From positions 1-64,000 of the forward strand of contig DXFW01000040.1 in NCBI GenBank assembly GCA_019114225.1: 64,000 bases of DNA, given 5' to 3'. A program made the translations under genes and the position numbers. This document shows positions 53,052 through 61,667 of this stretch, in pieces. Positions within the stretch are counted from its first letter, which is position 1, and each line of letters opens with the position of its first letter. This stretch comes from Candidatus Allofournierella pullicola (GTDB lineage Bacteria; Bacillota; Clostridia; Oscillospirales; Ruminococcaceae). Under the pieces are notes generated by a model, which did no database searches, was not told where the DNA came from, and saw only the letters and a program-made list of their open reading frames with translations.

Positions 53052-54233
53052 TCACCGAACGAGCACCGGTTTTTGGGTGTAACAGCCGCCCATGGGGCCG
53101 GGAGCGCGGCGGCAAAGGGCCGCCAAGTCCGCGGCGGCGGCGTGGGCGGCGGCCGCCGCCCGGCAGTCATCGTTTTCGCGGGCAAGGCGGGCCAGCGAGG
53201 CCCCGGCGGGCTTTTTGCTGCCCCGCAGAAGGGCCAGGCCCCGTTCGTTCGCCGCCAGCACATGGACATAGGGCGGCAGGGCGCGCAGGGCGGCGGTGTA
53301 GCCCAGGGCGGCGTCCAGGGCGTAGCGGCGCAGCCGGGCATGGGCGTAGCGTTTGGATTTCATCCCGTCGTAAAGTTCCGTCAGGGTCCCGGCGGTGCGC
53401 AGGGCGTTTTCCAGCAGATGTTCCAGGCCTTCGGCGGTGCCCCGGGTGCGGGCAAAGGCGGCGGCGTCCGTCCCCCGCAGGCGGGAGAGCACCGCCACGC
53501 CCCAGGCCCTTTCGTCCAGGTCCTGCCCGGCAGCCTGGGCCTCTTTGTAAAGGGCCAGCGCGGCTTCGGGCACATAGCCCTCCAGCGCCGCCGCGCCGCC
53601 CTGCCGCCAGAGGGTGCGCAGGCTGGAGGCGCTGGCGAAGCCCTCGGTGCCGGGGCGCGCCTCCCCGTGGGCCGCGCCCTTGCGGGGCAGGGCCAGGGGC
53701 GAAATGTGGCTGTTTTGAAGGGCGAGGGCCTTGCAGTATTCCACTCCCAGGTTGTTGTTGGGGCTGGCCAGCACCGCCCCCGCGCCGGGGCAGACCTCCC
53801 CGGCGGCGGCGGCCCGGGCGGCGGCAAAGGGCGCGCCCCCCGCGAGGCTGCGGGCCAGAGCGGCGGAGAAGCCTTCCGCGCGCAGGGCTTTGGCGGTTTT
53901 GACCAGGGCCGCCGTGTCCGGCGTTTCCGCCCCGAACACCAGGGTGTCCAGCGCGGGCAGGGCGCTCAAAACGGCCACCCCGGCGGCGGCAAATCCCTCG
54001 GCAGAAAGGCAGGCGTAGGGGTTCGGCAGGCTCAGCACCAGGTCCGCCCCGCAGCCAAGGGCCGCGGCGGCCCGCACCGAGGGCGGCAGCAGCGCCGCGC
54101 CGCCCCGCTGGGTGACATCGCCGCTCATGCAGACGGTCACCGTTTCGGCGCCCTGGCGGCGCGCTTCGGCGATCTGCCAGGCGTGGCCGGCGTGGAACGG
54201 GTCATATTCGGCGATGATCCCGGCGTTTTTCAT
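53052..54233 (-). CDS. tmcAL: tRNA(Met) cytidine acetate ligase (TmcAL)
   Basis: 393 residues. The nucleotidyltransferase start is IIAEYDPFHAGHAWQI, with CMSGDVTQRGG following. LASPNNNLGVEYCKAL and EGFASASSLRTLW are family motifs. It makes N4-acetylcytidine at the wobble base of elongator tRNA-Met from acetate and ATP. It is encoded divergently from ackA, another acetate-ATP enzyme. The composition is extremely rich in Ala and Gly, and the C-terminal half is less conserved. The start at 54233 follows AAAAAGGGGG. Confidence 0.88.
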   Translation of the reverse strand: MKNAGIIAEYDPFHAGHAWQIAEARRQGAETVTVCMSGDVTQRGGAALLPPSVRAAAALGCGADLVLSLPNPYACLSAEGFAAAGVAVLSALPALDTLVFGAETPDTAALVKTAKALRAEGFSAALARSLAGGAPFAAARAAAAGEVCPGAGAVLASPNNNLGVEYCKALALQNSHISPLALPRKGAAHGEARPGTEGFASASSLRTLWRQGGAAALEGYVPEAALALYKEAQAAGQDLDERAWGVAVLSRLRGTDAAAFARTRGTAEGLEHLLENALRTAGTLTELYDGMKSKRYAHARLRRYALDAALGYTAALRALPPYVHVLAANERGLALLRGSKKPAGASLARLARENDDCRAAAAAHAAAADLAALCRRAPGPMGGCYTQKPVLVR

Positions 54234-54254
54234 GGGTTTGGCCCCCTTTTTGCC

Positions 54255-54283
54255 TTGAAAAGCGGTTTTTCCCATTATATAAT
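54255..54283 (+). promoter_or_regulatory. Promoter of ackA
   Basis: TTGAAA, a 17-bp spacer and TATAAT on the plus strand. It gives a leader of about 60 nt. Confidence 0.75.
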
Positions 54284-54348
54284 AGTGGGTGAACAATGTA
54301 AATCCGGGCGGCGAAAGCCGCCAGAAACAGTTTTGGGAGGAAGTATCA

Positions 54349-55551
54349 ATGAAAATCCTGGTTATCAACTGCGGTTCGTCCTCGCTGAAATATCAGCTGA
54401 TCGACATGACCGACGAGAGCGTGCTGTGCAAGGGCCTGTGCGAGCGCATCGGCATTGAGGGCAGCAAGATCACCCATCAGGCCCACGGCGGCAAGTGGAG
54501 CGTGGAGGTCCCCTTCCCCACCCACACCGAGGCCTTTATGAAGGTCGTGGAGATGATGACCACCGGCGAGGGCGCTGTTGTTGCTGACAAGAGCGAGATC
54601 GGCGCCATCGGCCACCGTATCGTGCAGGGTGCCGAGTTCTTCACCAAGAGCGAGATCGTCACCGACGCCATCATCGACAAGATCGAGGAGATCGCTCCCC
54701 TGGCCCCCGTGCACAACCTGGCCCATGTTCAGGGCCTGCGCAGCGCCAAGAAGGTCTTCGGCGCCGACGTGCCCAACGTGGTCGTTTTTGACACCACCTT
54801 CCACCAGACCATGCCTCCCAAGGCTTATATGTACGGCGTGCCCTACGAGATGTACGAGAAGTACGCCATCCGCCGCTACGGCGCCCACGGCACCAGCCAC
54901 CGCTATGTGAGCATGGCCGCCGCCCAGTTCCTGGGCAAGGACCCCGCTGAGCTGAAGATGGTCACCTGCCATCTGGGCAACGGCAGCAGCATTACCGCCG
55001 TGGACGGCGGCAAGTGCGTGGACACCAGCATGGGCCTGACCCCGCTGGCCGGCGTGCTGATGGGCACCCGCTGCGGCGACGTGGACCCCAGCGTGGTGAC
55101 CTACATGGAGCAGAAGCTGGGCATTCATGGCCAGGAGATGGCCGACTACCTGAACAAGAAGTGCGGCCTGCTGGGCGTGTCCGGCGTGTCCAGCGACAAG
55201 CGCGACGTGGAGGCAGCCTCCGCCGCGGGCAACGAGCGGGCCAAGCTGGCCAGCGACATGCTGAACTACCAGATCAAGAAGTACGTGGGCGCCTACGCCG
55301 CCGTGATGGGCGGTCTGGACTGCGTGGTCTTCACCGGCGGTATCGGTGAGAACGACGACTACGTGCGCAGCGAAGTGTGCAAGAACATGGAGTTCCTGGG
55401 CATTAAGCTGGACGAGGAGAAGAACAAGCTGCGCGGCCAGGACATCATCGACCTGTCCGCCGCCGACAGCCGCGTGAAGGTGCTGATGGTCTGCACCAAC
55501 GAAGAGCTGATGATCGCCCGCGACACCCTGGCGCTGGTGACCGCGAAGTAA
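54349..55551 (+). CDS. ackA: Acetate kinase
   Basis: 400 residues, full length. Conserved segments are LVINCGSSSLKYQL, FDTTFHQTMPP, RRYGAHGTSHRYVS, HLGNGSSITAV and FTGGIGEND. It makes ATP and acetate from acetyl phosphate in fermentation. The start follows GGGAGGAAGTATCA. Codon use is highly biased, as expected of an abundant enzyme. No pta gene is beside it. Confidence 0.98.
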   Translation: MKILVINCGSSSLKYQLIDMTDESVLCKGLCERIGIEGSKITHQAHGGKWSVEVPFPTHTEAFMKVVEMMTTGEGAVVADKSEIGAIGHRIVQGAEFFTKSEIVTDAIIDKIEEIAPLAPVHNLAHVQGLRSAKKVFGADVPNVVVFDTTFHQTMPPKAYMYGVPYEMYEKYAIRRYGAHGTSHRYVSMAAAQFLGKDPAELKMVTCHLGNGSSITAVDGGKCVDTSMGLTPLAGVLMGTRCGDVDPSVVTYMEQKLGIHGQEMADYLNKKCGLLGVSGVSSDKRDVEAASAAGNERAKLASDMLNYQIKKYVGAYAAVMGGLDCVVFTGGIGENDDYVRSEVCKNMEFLGIKLDEEKNKLRGQDIIDLSAADSRVKVLMVCTNEELMIARDTLALVTAK

Positions 55552-55570
55552 ATCATTTCCCTGCGTTTCA

Positions 55571-55602
55571 AGGGCCGCCCCGGTTTGGGGCGGCCCTTTT
55601 TT
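55571..55602 (+). terminator. Terminator of ackA
   Basis: A perfect 11-bp stem (55571-55581 with 55587-55597) followed by six Ts. Confidence 0.9.
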
Positions 55603-55646
55603 GCTGCCCCAAAGCCGCCGGCGGAGGGGATTTTTCCGCCCGCCCC

Positions 55647-55675
55647 TTGACAAGGCGGGGCAAAGGTGCTATGGT
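55647..55675 (+). promoter_or_regulatory. Promoter of the GntR/ABC operon
   Basis: TTGACA, a 17-bp spacer and TATGGT. Just after it, TTAC-ACAA-GTAA is a small dyad that could be bound by the GntR-type protein for autoregulation. Confidence 0.65.
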
Positions 55676-55723
55676 TAGTTACACAAGTAATGAACAAACG
55701 AACAAGGAGCGGAGGTGAACCGG

Positions 55724-56110
55724 GTGCATGGGAGTTTGAACGACCAGGCGCTGATCTATCTGCAGATCGCCCAAATGCTGGAGGACGACATCCTCCGGGG
55801 CGTTTACCGTGAGGAGGAGCAGGTGCCCTCCACCAACGAGCTGGCCCGGGAGTACAACATCAATCCGGCCACGGCGGCCAAAGGGATCAATCTGCTGGTG
55901 GCGGAGGGCGTGCTCTACAAGCGGCGGGGCATTGGGATGTTCGTTGCCCCCGGCGCGACAGCCGCGGTGAAGGAAAAGCGCCGCAAGGCTCTGGGCGAGG
56001 AGTATGTGCTGCCCCTTCTGCGGGAGGCGAAGTCCCTGGGCCTCAATAAGGAAGAACTGCTGGCGATGGTGAAAGAGGCCATCGAACACGAAGGAGGAGA
56101 GAAGGCATGA
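55724..56110 (+). CDS. GntR-family regulator (YtrA subfamily)
   Basis: 128 residues. The winged helix-turn-helix is IYLQIAQMLEDDILRGVY, QVPSTNELAREYNINPATAAKGIN and GVLYKRRGIGMFV. Only a short C-terminal helical tail follows and no effector domain, as in the YtrA group that controls adjacent ABC transporters. The GTG at 55724 is chosen because GGAGGTG lies just upstream. Its stop overlaps the start of the ATPase gene by four bases. Confidence 0.9.
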   Translation: MHGSLNDQALIYLQIAQMLEDDILRGVYREEEQVPSTNELAREYNINPATAAKGINLLVAEGVLYKRRGIGMFVAPGATAAVKEKRRKALGEEYVLPLLREAKSLGLNKEELLAMVKEAIEHEGGEKA

Positions 56111-57000
56111 CGAGCGGAGTATTGCAGGCGAAGGGCCTGTGCAAATCCTACAAGGACAAACAGGTGCTGAAGAATCTGGACATCACCATCGAGCCGGGCA
56201 AGATCTACGGGCTCATCGGGCGCAACGGCGCGGGCAAAACCACGCTGCTGGGCATTCTCACCGCCCAGAACACCCACGATTCGGGCGAAGTGACCTATGG
56301 CGGCGAGCCGGTGTGGGAAAACCCCAAAGCCCTGGCGGACCTGTGCTTTTCCCGCGAGCTGCAGACCACCCTGTTCTACGGCCAGAACAATTTGAAAGTC
56401 CGCCACTATCTGCAGGCGGGAGCCACCTTCTACCCCCGGTGGGACGAGGATTATGCCCGGCGGCTGATGAAGGAGTTCGGGCTGGAGGAGAAAAAGCGGG
56501 TATGCCAGCTGTCCAAGGGCCAGCTTTCCATGGTGACCATCCTCATCGCCCTGGCCAGCAATGCGCCCGTCACCATTCTGGACGAGCCGGTGGCGGGCCT
56601 GGACGTGGTGGCCCGGGAGCGCTTTTACCAGCTTTTGCTGGACGACTACGCCCGCACGAACCGCACCTTCATCATCTCCACCCACATCATCGAAGAAGCC
56701 GCGTCGGTGTTCGAGCGGGTGCTCATTCTGGACGACGGCCACATCATTGAAAACGAGGAGACGGAGGAACTGGTGGACCAGTTCCGCTATGTGTCCGGCG
56801 CGGCCGAAGAGGTGGACCGGGTGTGCGAAGGGATGACGGTGGTGCACCAGCGCACCATGGGCCGCCGCAAGACCGCCGCCGTGCGGGACACCGGCGGCCG
56901 GCGGGCCGCTGATCTGGAAGGCGCGGGCGACGTGGACGTTTCGCCCCTGAGCCTGCAGAATGTGTTCGTGGCTCTGTGCGGCCACGAGCCGGTGGAATAA
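56107..57000 (+). CDS. ABC transporter ATP-binding protein
   Basis: 297 residues. Walker A GRNGAGKTTLL, signature QLSKGQLSMVTI, Walker B VTILDEPVAGLD and the switch His in ISTHIIEE are all present. The C-terminal about 80 residues are a subfamily-specific extension. It belongs with the YtrB/BcrA-type exporters whose permeases are encoded next. Bacillota relatives respond to cell-wall antibiotics, which is a possible role here. Confidence 0.92.
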   Translation: MTSGVLQAKGLCKSYKDKQVLKNLDITIEPGKIYGLIGRNGAGKTTLLGILTAQNTHDSGEVTYGGEPVWENPKALADLCFSRELQTTLFYGQNNLKVRHYLQAGATFYPRWDEDYARRLMKEFGLEEKKRVCQLSKGQLSMVTILIALASNAPVTILDEPVAGLDVVARERFYQLLLDDYARTNRTFIISTHIIEEAASVFERVLILDDGHIIENEETEELVDQFRYVSGAAEEVDRVCEGMTVVHQRTMGRRKTAAVRDTGGRRAADLEGAGDVDVSPLSLQNVFVALCGHEPVE

Positions 57001-57013
57001 GGGAGGTGGCGGC

Positions 57014-57667
57014 ATGACACGCTGTTTCCGGTTCCTTCTGCGCTTTTCCCTGATCAATCTTGCCATCTTCGCCGCCGTGGCGGCGGTCATCGTGGGCGGA
57101 GCCTTCATCACCGACGTACCTTCGGGAAACACGAACCTCTTTTCCACCTATTTCGACGGTTTTCCCGCCCTGTCGCTGTTGATCTTGTTTATGATGGCCT
57201 TTTCCATGACCAGCACCCTCACCCTGGCTCTGAATTTCGGGGCCACCCGCAAAGCCCTGTTCGCCGCGCTGCAAGGGGTGCTGGTGATCTACGCTGTGGG
57301 CGGCTGGGCCATCTCGGCCCTCTTTTCCTCCGTGCCGGTGTGGTTCGGCTGGTCCCGGGAGGGCGCGGCAACGGTGCTGATGTTGAACTCGGGCCCCGCC
57401 TTTCTGGCGGCGGGAGCCGCCGCCGCGGTGTTCGGGGTGCTCAGCGGCGTGATGATGGCCCGCAACCGCGTCATCGGCGGCATGGTCCTCATTCTGGCCA
57501 TGCTGCTGATGATGGTGGGCATTTTCTGGCTGGTCATCACCGGGGGCTCCTTCTCCGGCGGGATGTGGGGCGACCTGCCCTGGCTGCTGCCTCTGGCGCT
57601 GGGTCTGGCCGCCGTGGCCGCAGATGTATTTTTGTATCGCTATCTCAAGCGCTATGTGGTGAGGTGA
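57014..57667 (+). CDS. Membrane protein, likely ABC permease subunit
   Basis: 217 residues with about six hydrophobic segments (AVAAVIVGGAFI, LILFMMAFSMTSTLTLAL, VLVIYAVGGWAISALF and others). There is no conserved EAA loop, as usual for ABC-2-type exporters. The family cannot be named from sequence alone. It starts after GGGAGGTGGCGGC, 13 bp behind the ATPase gene, and its stop is seven bases before the next gene. The operon position supports the role. Confidence 0.7.
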   Translation: MTRCFRFLLRFSLINLAIFAAVAAVIVGGAFITDVPSGNTNLFSTYFDGFPALSLLILFMMAFSMTSTLTLALNFGATRKALFAALQGVLVIYAVGGWAISALFSSVPVWFGWSREGAATVLMLNSGPAFLAAGAAAAVFGVLSGVMMARNRVIGGMVLILAMLLMMVGIFWLVITGGSFSGGMWGDLPWLLPLALGLAAVAADVFLYRYLKRYVVR

Positions 57668-57674
57668 CAACGCC

Positions 57675-58403
57675 ATGTTTAAAAATTTTCTGAAGATGAA
57701 CGCCGGCGATTTCTCCCTTTACGCCGCGATCACGGGCGGGCTGTTCCTGCTGGGTGAGGTGGTCATCCTCTGCGTGATGGCCTTTATGAAGCCGGACACC
57801 AGCATTTTTCTGGCGGGGATCGTGCTGCCCATCGTGGGGGCGTTCTCCTTATTTCTCATGAGCTTCATCAATTCGACCGTGATGTTCGACACCGCCCTGC
57901 GCTTTGGCCGCACCCGGCGGCAGAGCCTGGGGCTGGTGGCCGGGCTGCTGGCATTGGAAGGGGTCTTCGTCATGGGGCTGGCCGCTGTGCTGGCGCTGGC
58001 GGAACGCTTTCTGCTGCCCGGCCTTTGGGCGAAGCTGGCGGGTTTTGAGGGCTGGAAGCTGGGGCTGAACATGCCTGTGCCCGAGGGCAGCCAGCCTGTC
58101 CAGGCCGCTCTGCTTCAAATCGAGGATTTCGTGCTGGCCTGGTGGTGGTACCCGCTGCTGTGGGCTGCCGCGCTGGCCCTGGGTCTGGCCTTCGGGGCGC
58201 TGATCCAGCGCTTTGGGCCCAAAGGCGCCTGGGTGCTGTGGTGCCTGTGGATGGGGCTGTGCTTCGGGCCGCAGCTGTTCGGCGCGAACATGTACTTCAT
58301 CGGCCAGTGGAGCGCCGGTCTGATCGCGGGGGTCGCGGTGCTGGTGCTGGCGGGCCTTGTGTGGGCGGTGTGGTCGCTCCTCCACGCGGTGGTGCGCTGG
58401 TAA
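57675..58403 (+). CDS. Membrane protein, likely second ABC permease subunit
   Basis: 242 residues with about six hydrophobic segments. FDTALRFGRTRRQSLGLVAG matches in style a loop in the preceding protein (LALNFGATRKALFAALQG), so the two are probably paralogous halves of one export channel. It starts after GAGGTG that overlaps the end of the preceding gene. Confidence 0.7.
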   Translation: MFKNFLKMNAGDFSLYAAITGGLFLLGEVVILCVMAFMKPDTSIFLAGIVLPIVGAFSLFLMSFINSTVMFDTALRFGRTRRQSLGLVAGLLALEGVFVMGLAAVLALAERFLLPGLWAKLAGFEGWKLGLNMPVPEGSQPVQAALLQIEDFVLAWWWYPLLWAAALALGLAFGALIQRFGPKGAWVLWCLWMGLCFGPQLFGANMYFIGQWSAGLIAGVAVLVLAGLVWAVWSLLHAVVRW

Positions 58404-58416
58404 GGGAGGCGCAGAC

Positions 58417-59349
58417 ATGGTACACGTTGTCTTTTCCACCTCTGAAAAAGGCAGTCTGCGGGTGGCGCTGTCCGGCCCGGGGGGCGCGGCGGCGGTGGCC
58501 GTCATCGGCGGCACGGGCGGGCCGCTGGAGCGCCTTGCCGCAAAGCGGGAAGCCGCCCGCCAAAAACAGCGGGCCGCCGAAGCCCTGCTCATGGAAGGCA
58601 CGCCCGCCGACGTGGTCTGCCTGCCCCTGGCTTTGAGCGTGGGGGACATTTCCGAAGCTGAACCGGGCGAAAAGCGCAAAAAAGAACTGGCAGGCCTTTG
58701 GGCCATGAGCCCCGCTGAGAACGAGGAATTTGCCGAAAAAATGCTGGAGGAGAGCCGCCGGGCACTGGAGACGCTCCGCCGCCGGGCGGGGTCCGGTGAA
58801 ACGGTGCGGGTATGGCAGAGCCCCGGGGCGGACGACGCCTGCGGTGTGCGTTTTCTGGCGGCCTGGCTGCGCCCGCTGGAGTTTGACAAGCTGACCGTGG
58901 AGCGGGTGCGGCTGCCGGAGTTTGAAGCACGGGCGGACGGCACGGCGGTGCGGTACGACGGCTGGGGCGAAGTGGAGCCCTGGCACTGGGCCGCCCTGGC
59001 CGACCCGGAGCCTCTGGCGGCTCCGGTGCTGAACGCGCTGGCCCTGGAGTGGGCGATGCTGCAGGCGCAGAACGCCCCCCTGCGGGCGGTGGTGAACGGG
59101 CGTCCGGTGAGCGTTCCGGAAGATTTTTACGACAGTTTTGTGCGGGACGTGCTGCGCGCCCAGCCGAAAGAGTTCCGGGAAGCCGAGGCCATCGGAACAC
59201 TGCTGGCCACCCTGCGCCCCGGTGTCAGCGACGGATTTGCCGCGCGGCGCATTGAGGCGCTGGTGCAGGCGGGTCTGCTGGAAGCAATGAGCAGCCCCGC
59301 GCCGGGCCGCCCGGTCTACGATCGGGTGCTGCGCAAAAAGGGCATATAA
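58417..59349 (+). CDS. DUF1835/DUF3658 domain protein
   Basis: 310 residues. The start MVHVVFSTSEKGSLRVAL is the typical beginning of DUF1835, and the part around VPEDFYDSFV and IGTLLATLRPGVSDGFAARRIEAL fits the C-terminal helical DUF3658. The biochemical role is unknown. It begins 13 bp after the second permease gene with GGGAGG upstream, so it is cotranscribed with the exporter, though such genes also occur alone. Confidence 0.7.
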   Translation: MVHVVFSTSEKGSLRVALSGPGGAAAVAVIGGTGGPLERLAAKREAARQKQRAAEALLMEGTPADVVCLPLALSVGDISEAEPGEKRKKELAGLWAMSPAENEEFAEKMLEESRRALETLRRRAGSGETVRVWQSPGADDACGVRFLAAWLRPLEFDKLTVERVRLPEFEARADGTAVRYDGWGEVEPWHWAALADPEPLAAPVLNALALEWAMLQAQNAPLRAVVNGRPVSVPEDFYDSFVRDVLRAQPKEFREAEAIGTLLATLRPGVSDGFAARRIEALVQAGLLEAMSSPAPGRPVYDRVLRKKGI

Positions 59350-59385
59350 AAAGCGGGTGTTCGGTTTTCCGAACATCCGCTTTTT
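59348..59385. terminator. Bidirectional terminator
   Basis: A 17-bp stem with one G-U pair (59348-59364 with 59369-59385) flanked by A and T runs lies between two converging genes. Confidence 0.85.
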
Positions 59386-59391
59386 CTGCTT

Positions 59392-60216
59392 TCAGCAGCC
59401 TTTGATCCTGTAATACACCGCGAAGGCCGCGCGGCTCACCGGCTCGAAAAGGCCCAGCTTTACCAGCGCCTTGCGCACCCGGTAGCCCAGCGCCCGGCGG
59501 TCCGCCTCGGTGTTGGCCACGTCCATGAACAGGATCTTCTCCGGCGCAAAGTTGTGGTCCGCCCAAATGCACAGCAGATACTCCGAGATGAAGCCGCACA
59601 TCCGCGGGTCCAGAATGCCCTGCTCTTCGCCCAGGCGTTCAAACTCCTCCAGCAGAGGGAACATCCAGGCGCTGTAGGCGCAGAAGACCTCCCGCTTTGC
59701 CACCAGCATGTTGCCGAAGCTGGCCCGGTGGCCATAGACAAATTTTTCGAAGGAGGGCAGATACTCCGGGCAGCGGCGGGTGACGATGTCCTCCAGCAGC
59801 AAAAGGGGCTTGTCCTGCCCTTCGCGGGGCTTTGAGTGATAGAGGGTGCCGTTGTAGGCCAGCTTATAGACGGGTTTGGGCAGGATGATGTCGTATTTTT
59901 CCAGCAAAGCGTCCGCCTCAGCGGCGGTGAGGATCTGGCCTTTCACGTCGGGGGCATACATGTCCTTCACAAAATACCGCCGATAGTGCACAAGGCCCAT
60001 CACCTGGGGGCCGGTAAGGTTCTTCCAGGCCCAGTACTGGGCGGTCAGCTCACAGTACTGGGGGTTTTTGACCGAGATGTTCTCCCCCTCATCGTCCCGC
60101 TGAAACCCCAGCTCCTTCTGTGCCAGCGCCGCGCCCACCTGCACCGGCAGATAGCCCTCCAGAGCCGGCGGGTCAAAGGGCTTGTGGGCCGCGATCAGGA
60201 TCGCCGTGTCCCCCAT
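59392..60216 (-). CDS. DUF4422 glycosyltransferase
   Basis: 274 residues. The domain start ILIAAHKP, the middle NISVKNPQYCELTAQYWAWKN and VMGLVHYRRYF are typical of DUF4422, a family found in capsule and exopolysaccharide clusters. Later YGHRASFGNMLVAKREVF and CGFISEYLLCIW are also conserved. It is probably a sugar transferase for a surface glycan. It is transcribed away from the plus-strand glycosyltransferase run that begins 180 bp away. The start follows AAAGGAGGACACGGCC. Confidence 0.85.
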   Translation of the reverse strand: MGDTAILIAAHKPFDPPALEGYLPVQVGAALAQKELGFQRDDEGENISVKNPQYCELTAQYWAWKNLTGPQVMGLVHYRRYFVKDMYAPDVKGQILTAAEADALLEKYDIILPKPVYKLAYNGTLYHSKPREGQDKPLLLLEDIVTRRCPEYLPSFEKFVYGHRASFGNMLVAKREVFCAYSAWMFPLLEEFERLGEEQGILDPRMCGFISEYLLCIWADHNFAPEKILFMDVANTEADRRALGYRVRKALVKLGLFEPVSRAAFAVYYRIKGC

Positions 60217-60266
60217 GGCCGTGTCCTCCTTTTTTGCCCGGCGCGCGGGCGGTGTTCTTTCCGCTT

Positions 60267-60296
60267 ATTGTACCACAGGCCGCCGGGGCTTTGCAA
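60267..60296 (-). promoter_or_regulatory. Promoter of the DUF4422 gene
   Basis: TTGCAA, an 18-bp spacer and TACAAT on the minus strand, divergent from the next promoter. Confidence 0.5.
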
Positions 60297-60309
60297 TGGC
60301 GGCGGCTTT

Positions 60310-60338
60310 GTTGCAACAAGCGCGTTTTTTTGCTATAC
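60310..60338 (+). promoter_or_regulatory. Promoter of the glycosyltransferase run
   Basis: TTGCAA, a 17-bp spacer and TATACT on the plus strand. It gives a leader of about 50 nt. Confidence 0.7.
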
Positions 60339-60395
60339 TCTAATCTGTATAAGTGTGGGCCGTGCGGCCAAACAAAAACAGCGGAGGGAAATCGT

Positions 60396-61643
60396 ATGAA
60401 GGTGATGTGGATCCTGGATTTTCTGCCCCCCGCCTTTTCCCGCCGGCTGGGCCTTGCGCCTCAGGCCAGCGGCAGTTGGGCGGTAAGCCTGCTGGCCGCC
60501 CTGCCCAAAGAGGGTCTCGGCCTCGTTCTCTGCAGCTTTTCGCCGGAACTTTCCTCCCCGCGCCGGGAGGTGATCGACGGCGTTTCTTATCTCGGCCTGC
60601 CCGCCGGGGACCGTTCTGCGCTGGAACATGCGCTGGCGGAAGAAAAGCCCGACCTGGTTCAGCTGTTCGGCACCGAAAATGACCACGCCGCCTGGGTGCT
60701 GGAGACTTATGACCCGGAGCGGGTCCTGGTTTACATTCAGGGTCTGGCCGGGCCCTGCGGCGAGCACATGGCGGACGGCCTGCCGCCCCGCTTTTTGCGC
60801 CGCCAGCCTCTGAAGGAGACGCTGGCAAGGCGCACCGGTGGTCTGACCGTGCTGGCCCAGAAGGAGCGGCTGGAAGCCCGGGGCGAAAAAGAGCGGGCGG
60901 TGCTGGCAAAAGCGCGGCACATCCTCGGCCGCACCGACTGGGACAAAGCCTACTGCGCCCGATACGCCCCAGAGGCGGAGTATCACCACCTGCCGGAGAT
61001 CATGCGCCCGGTGTTCTACCAGGGCGGCTGGCAGCGGCAAAACGCCCAGCCCCACCGGCTTTTCGTGAGCCAGGGCAACGTGCCTCTGAAAGGGCTGCAC
61101 CGGGCCATTGAGGCGCTGCCTGCCCTGGCGCAGCGCTGGCCGGACACCCAGCTCTATGTGGCGGGTTGGCCCCCGCCGGACAAAGGCCCGCTGCTGCGGC
61201 CGTTGTTCCACTGGCTGGCGGAGTATCCCGGCTATCTGGACAGCCTGGCCCGCCGCCTCGGCGTTCACGACCGTATCCATTACACCGGCGTTCTGAGCGC
61301 GGAGGAAATGCGCGGGCAGTTTTTGCTGGCGGAGACCTATCTGCTCTGCTCCAGCGTGGAGAACAGCCCCAACTCCCTGGGCGAAGCCATGCTCACCGGG
61401 GTGCCCTGCGCCGCCGCGGCGGTGGGAGGCGTGCCCAGCATGCTGAGCGAAGGAGAGGGCGAACTGTTCGACCCTGCCGCCCCTGGCGCGCTGGCCGGCG
61501 CGGTGGCCGCCCTGTGGGCCGACCCCGCCCTGGCCGAAGAAAAAGCCGCCGCCGCGCAGCGCCGTGCGCTGGCCGTCCATGACCCGAAGGCGGTGGCCGG
61601 CACGCTGCTGGAACTTTACCGCCGCCTTTGCCCCGGCGGCTGA
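60396..61643 (+). CDS. GT4-type glycosyltransferase
   Basis: 415 residues of GT-B fold. The C-terminal nucleotide-sugar half shows RLFVSQGNVPLKGLHRAIEAL, then LCSSVENSPNSLGEAMLTGVPCAAAAVGGVPSML, which contains the conserved ExxxxxxxE-like stretch of the GT4 family. A retaining transferase acting at the cytoplasmic membrane face is likely; donor and acceptor are unknown. The start at 60396 follows GCGGAGGGAAATCG. Confidence 0.88.
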   Translation: MKVMWILDFLPPAFSRRLGLAPQASGSWAVSLLAALPKEGLGLVLCSFSPELSSPRREVIDGVSYLGLPAGDRSALEHALAEEKPDLVQLFGTENDHAAWVLETYDPERVLVYIQGLAGPCGEHMADGLPPRFLRRQPLKETLARRTGGLTVLAQKERLEARGEKERAVLAKARHILGRTDWDKAYCARYAPEAEYHHLPEIMRPVFYQGGWQRQNAQPHRLFVSQGNVPLKGLHRAIEALPALAQRWPDTQLYVAGWPPPDKGPLLRPLFHWLAEYPGYLDSLARRLGVHDRIHYTGVLSAEEMRGQFLLAETYLLCSSVENSPNSLGEAMLTGVPCAAAAVGGVPSMLSEGEGELFDPAAPGALAGAVAALWADPALAEEKAAAAQRRALAVHDPKAVAGTLLELYRRLCPGG

Positions 61644-61667
61644 TCCCAAGAAAAGGAAGTGGACCCC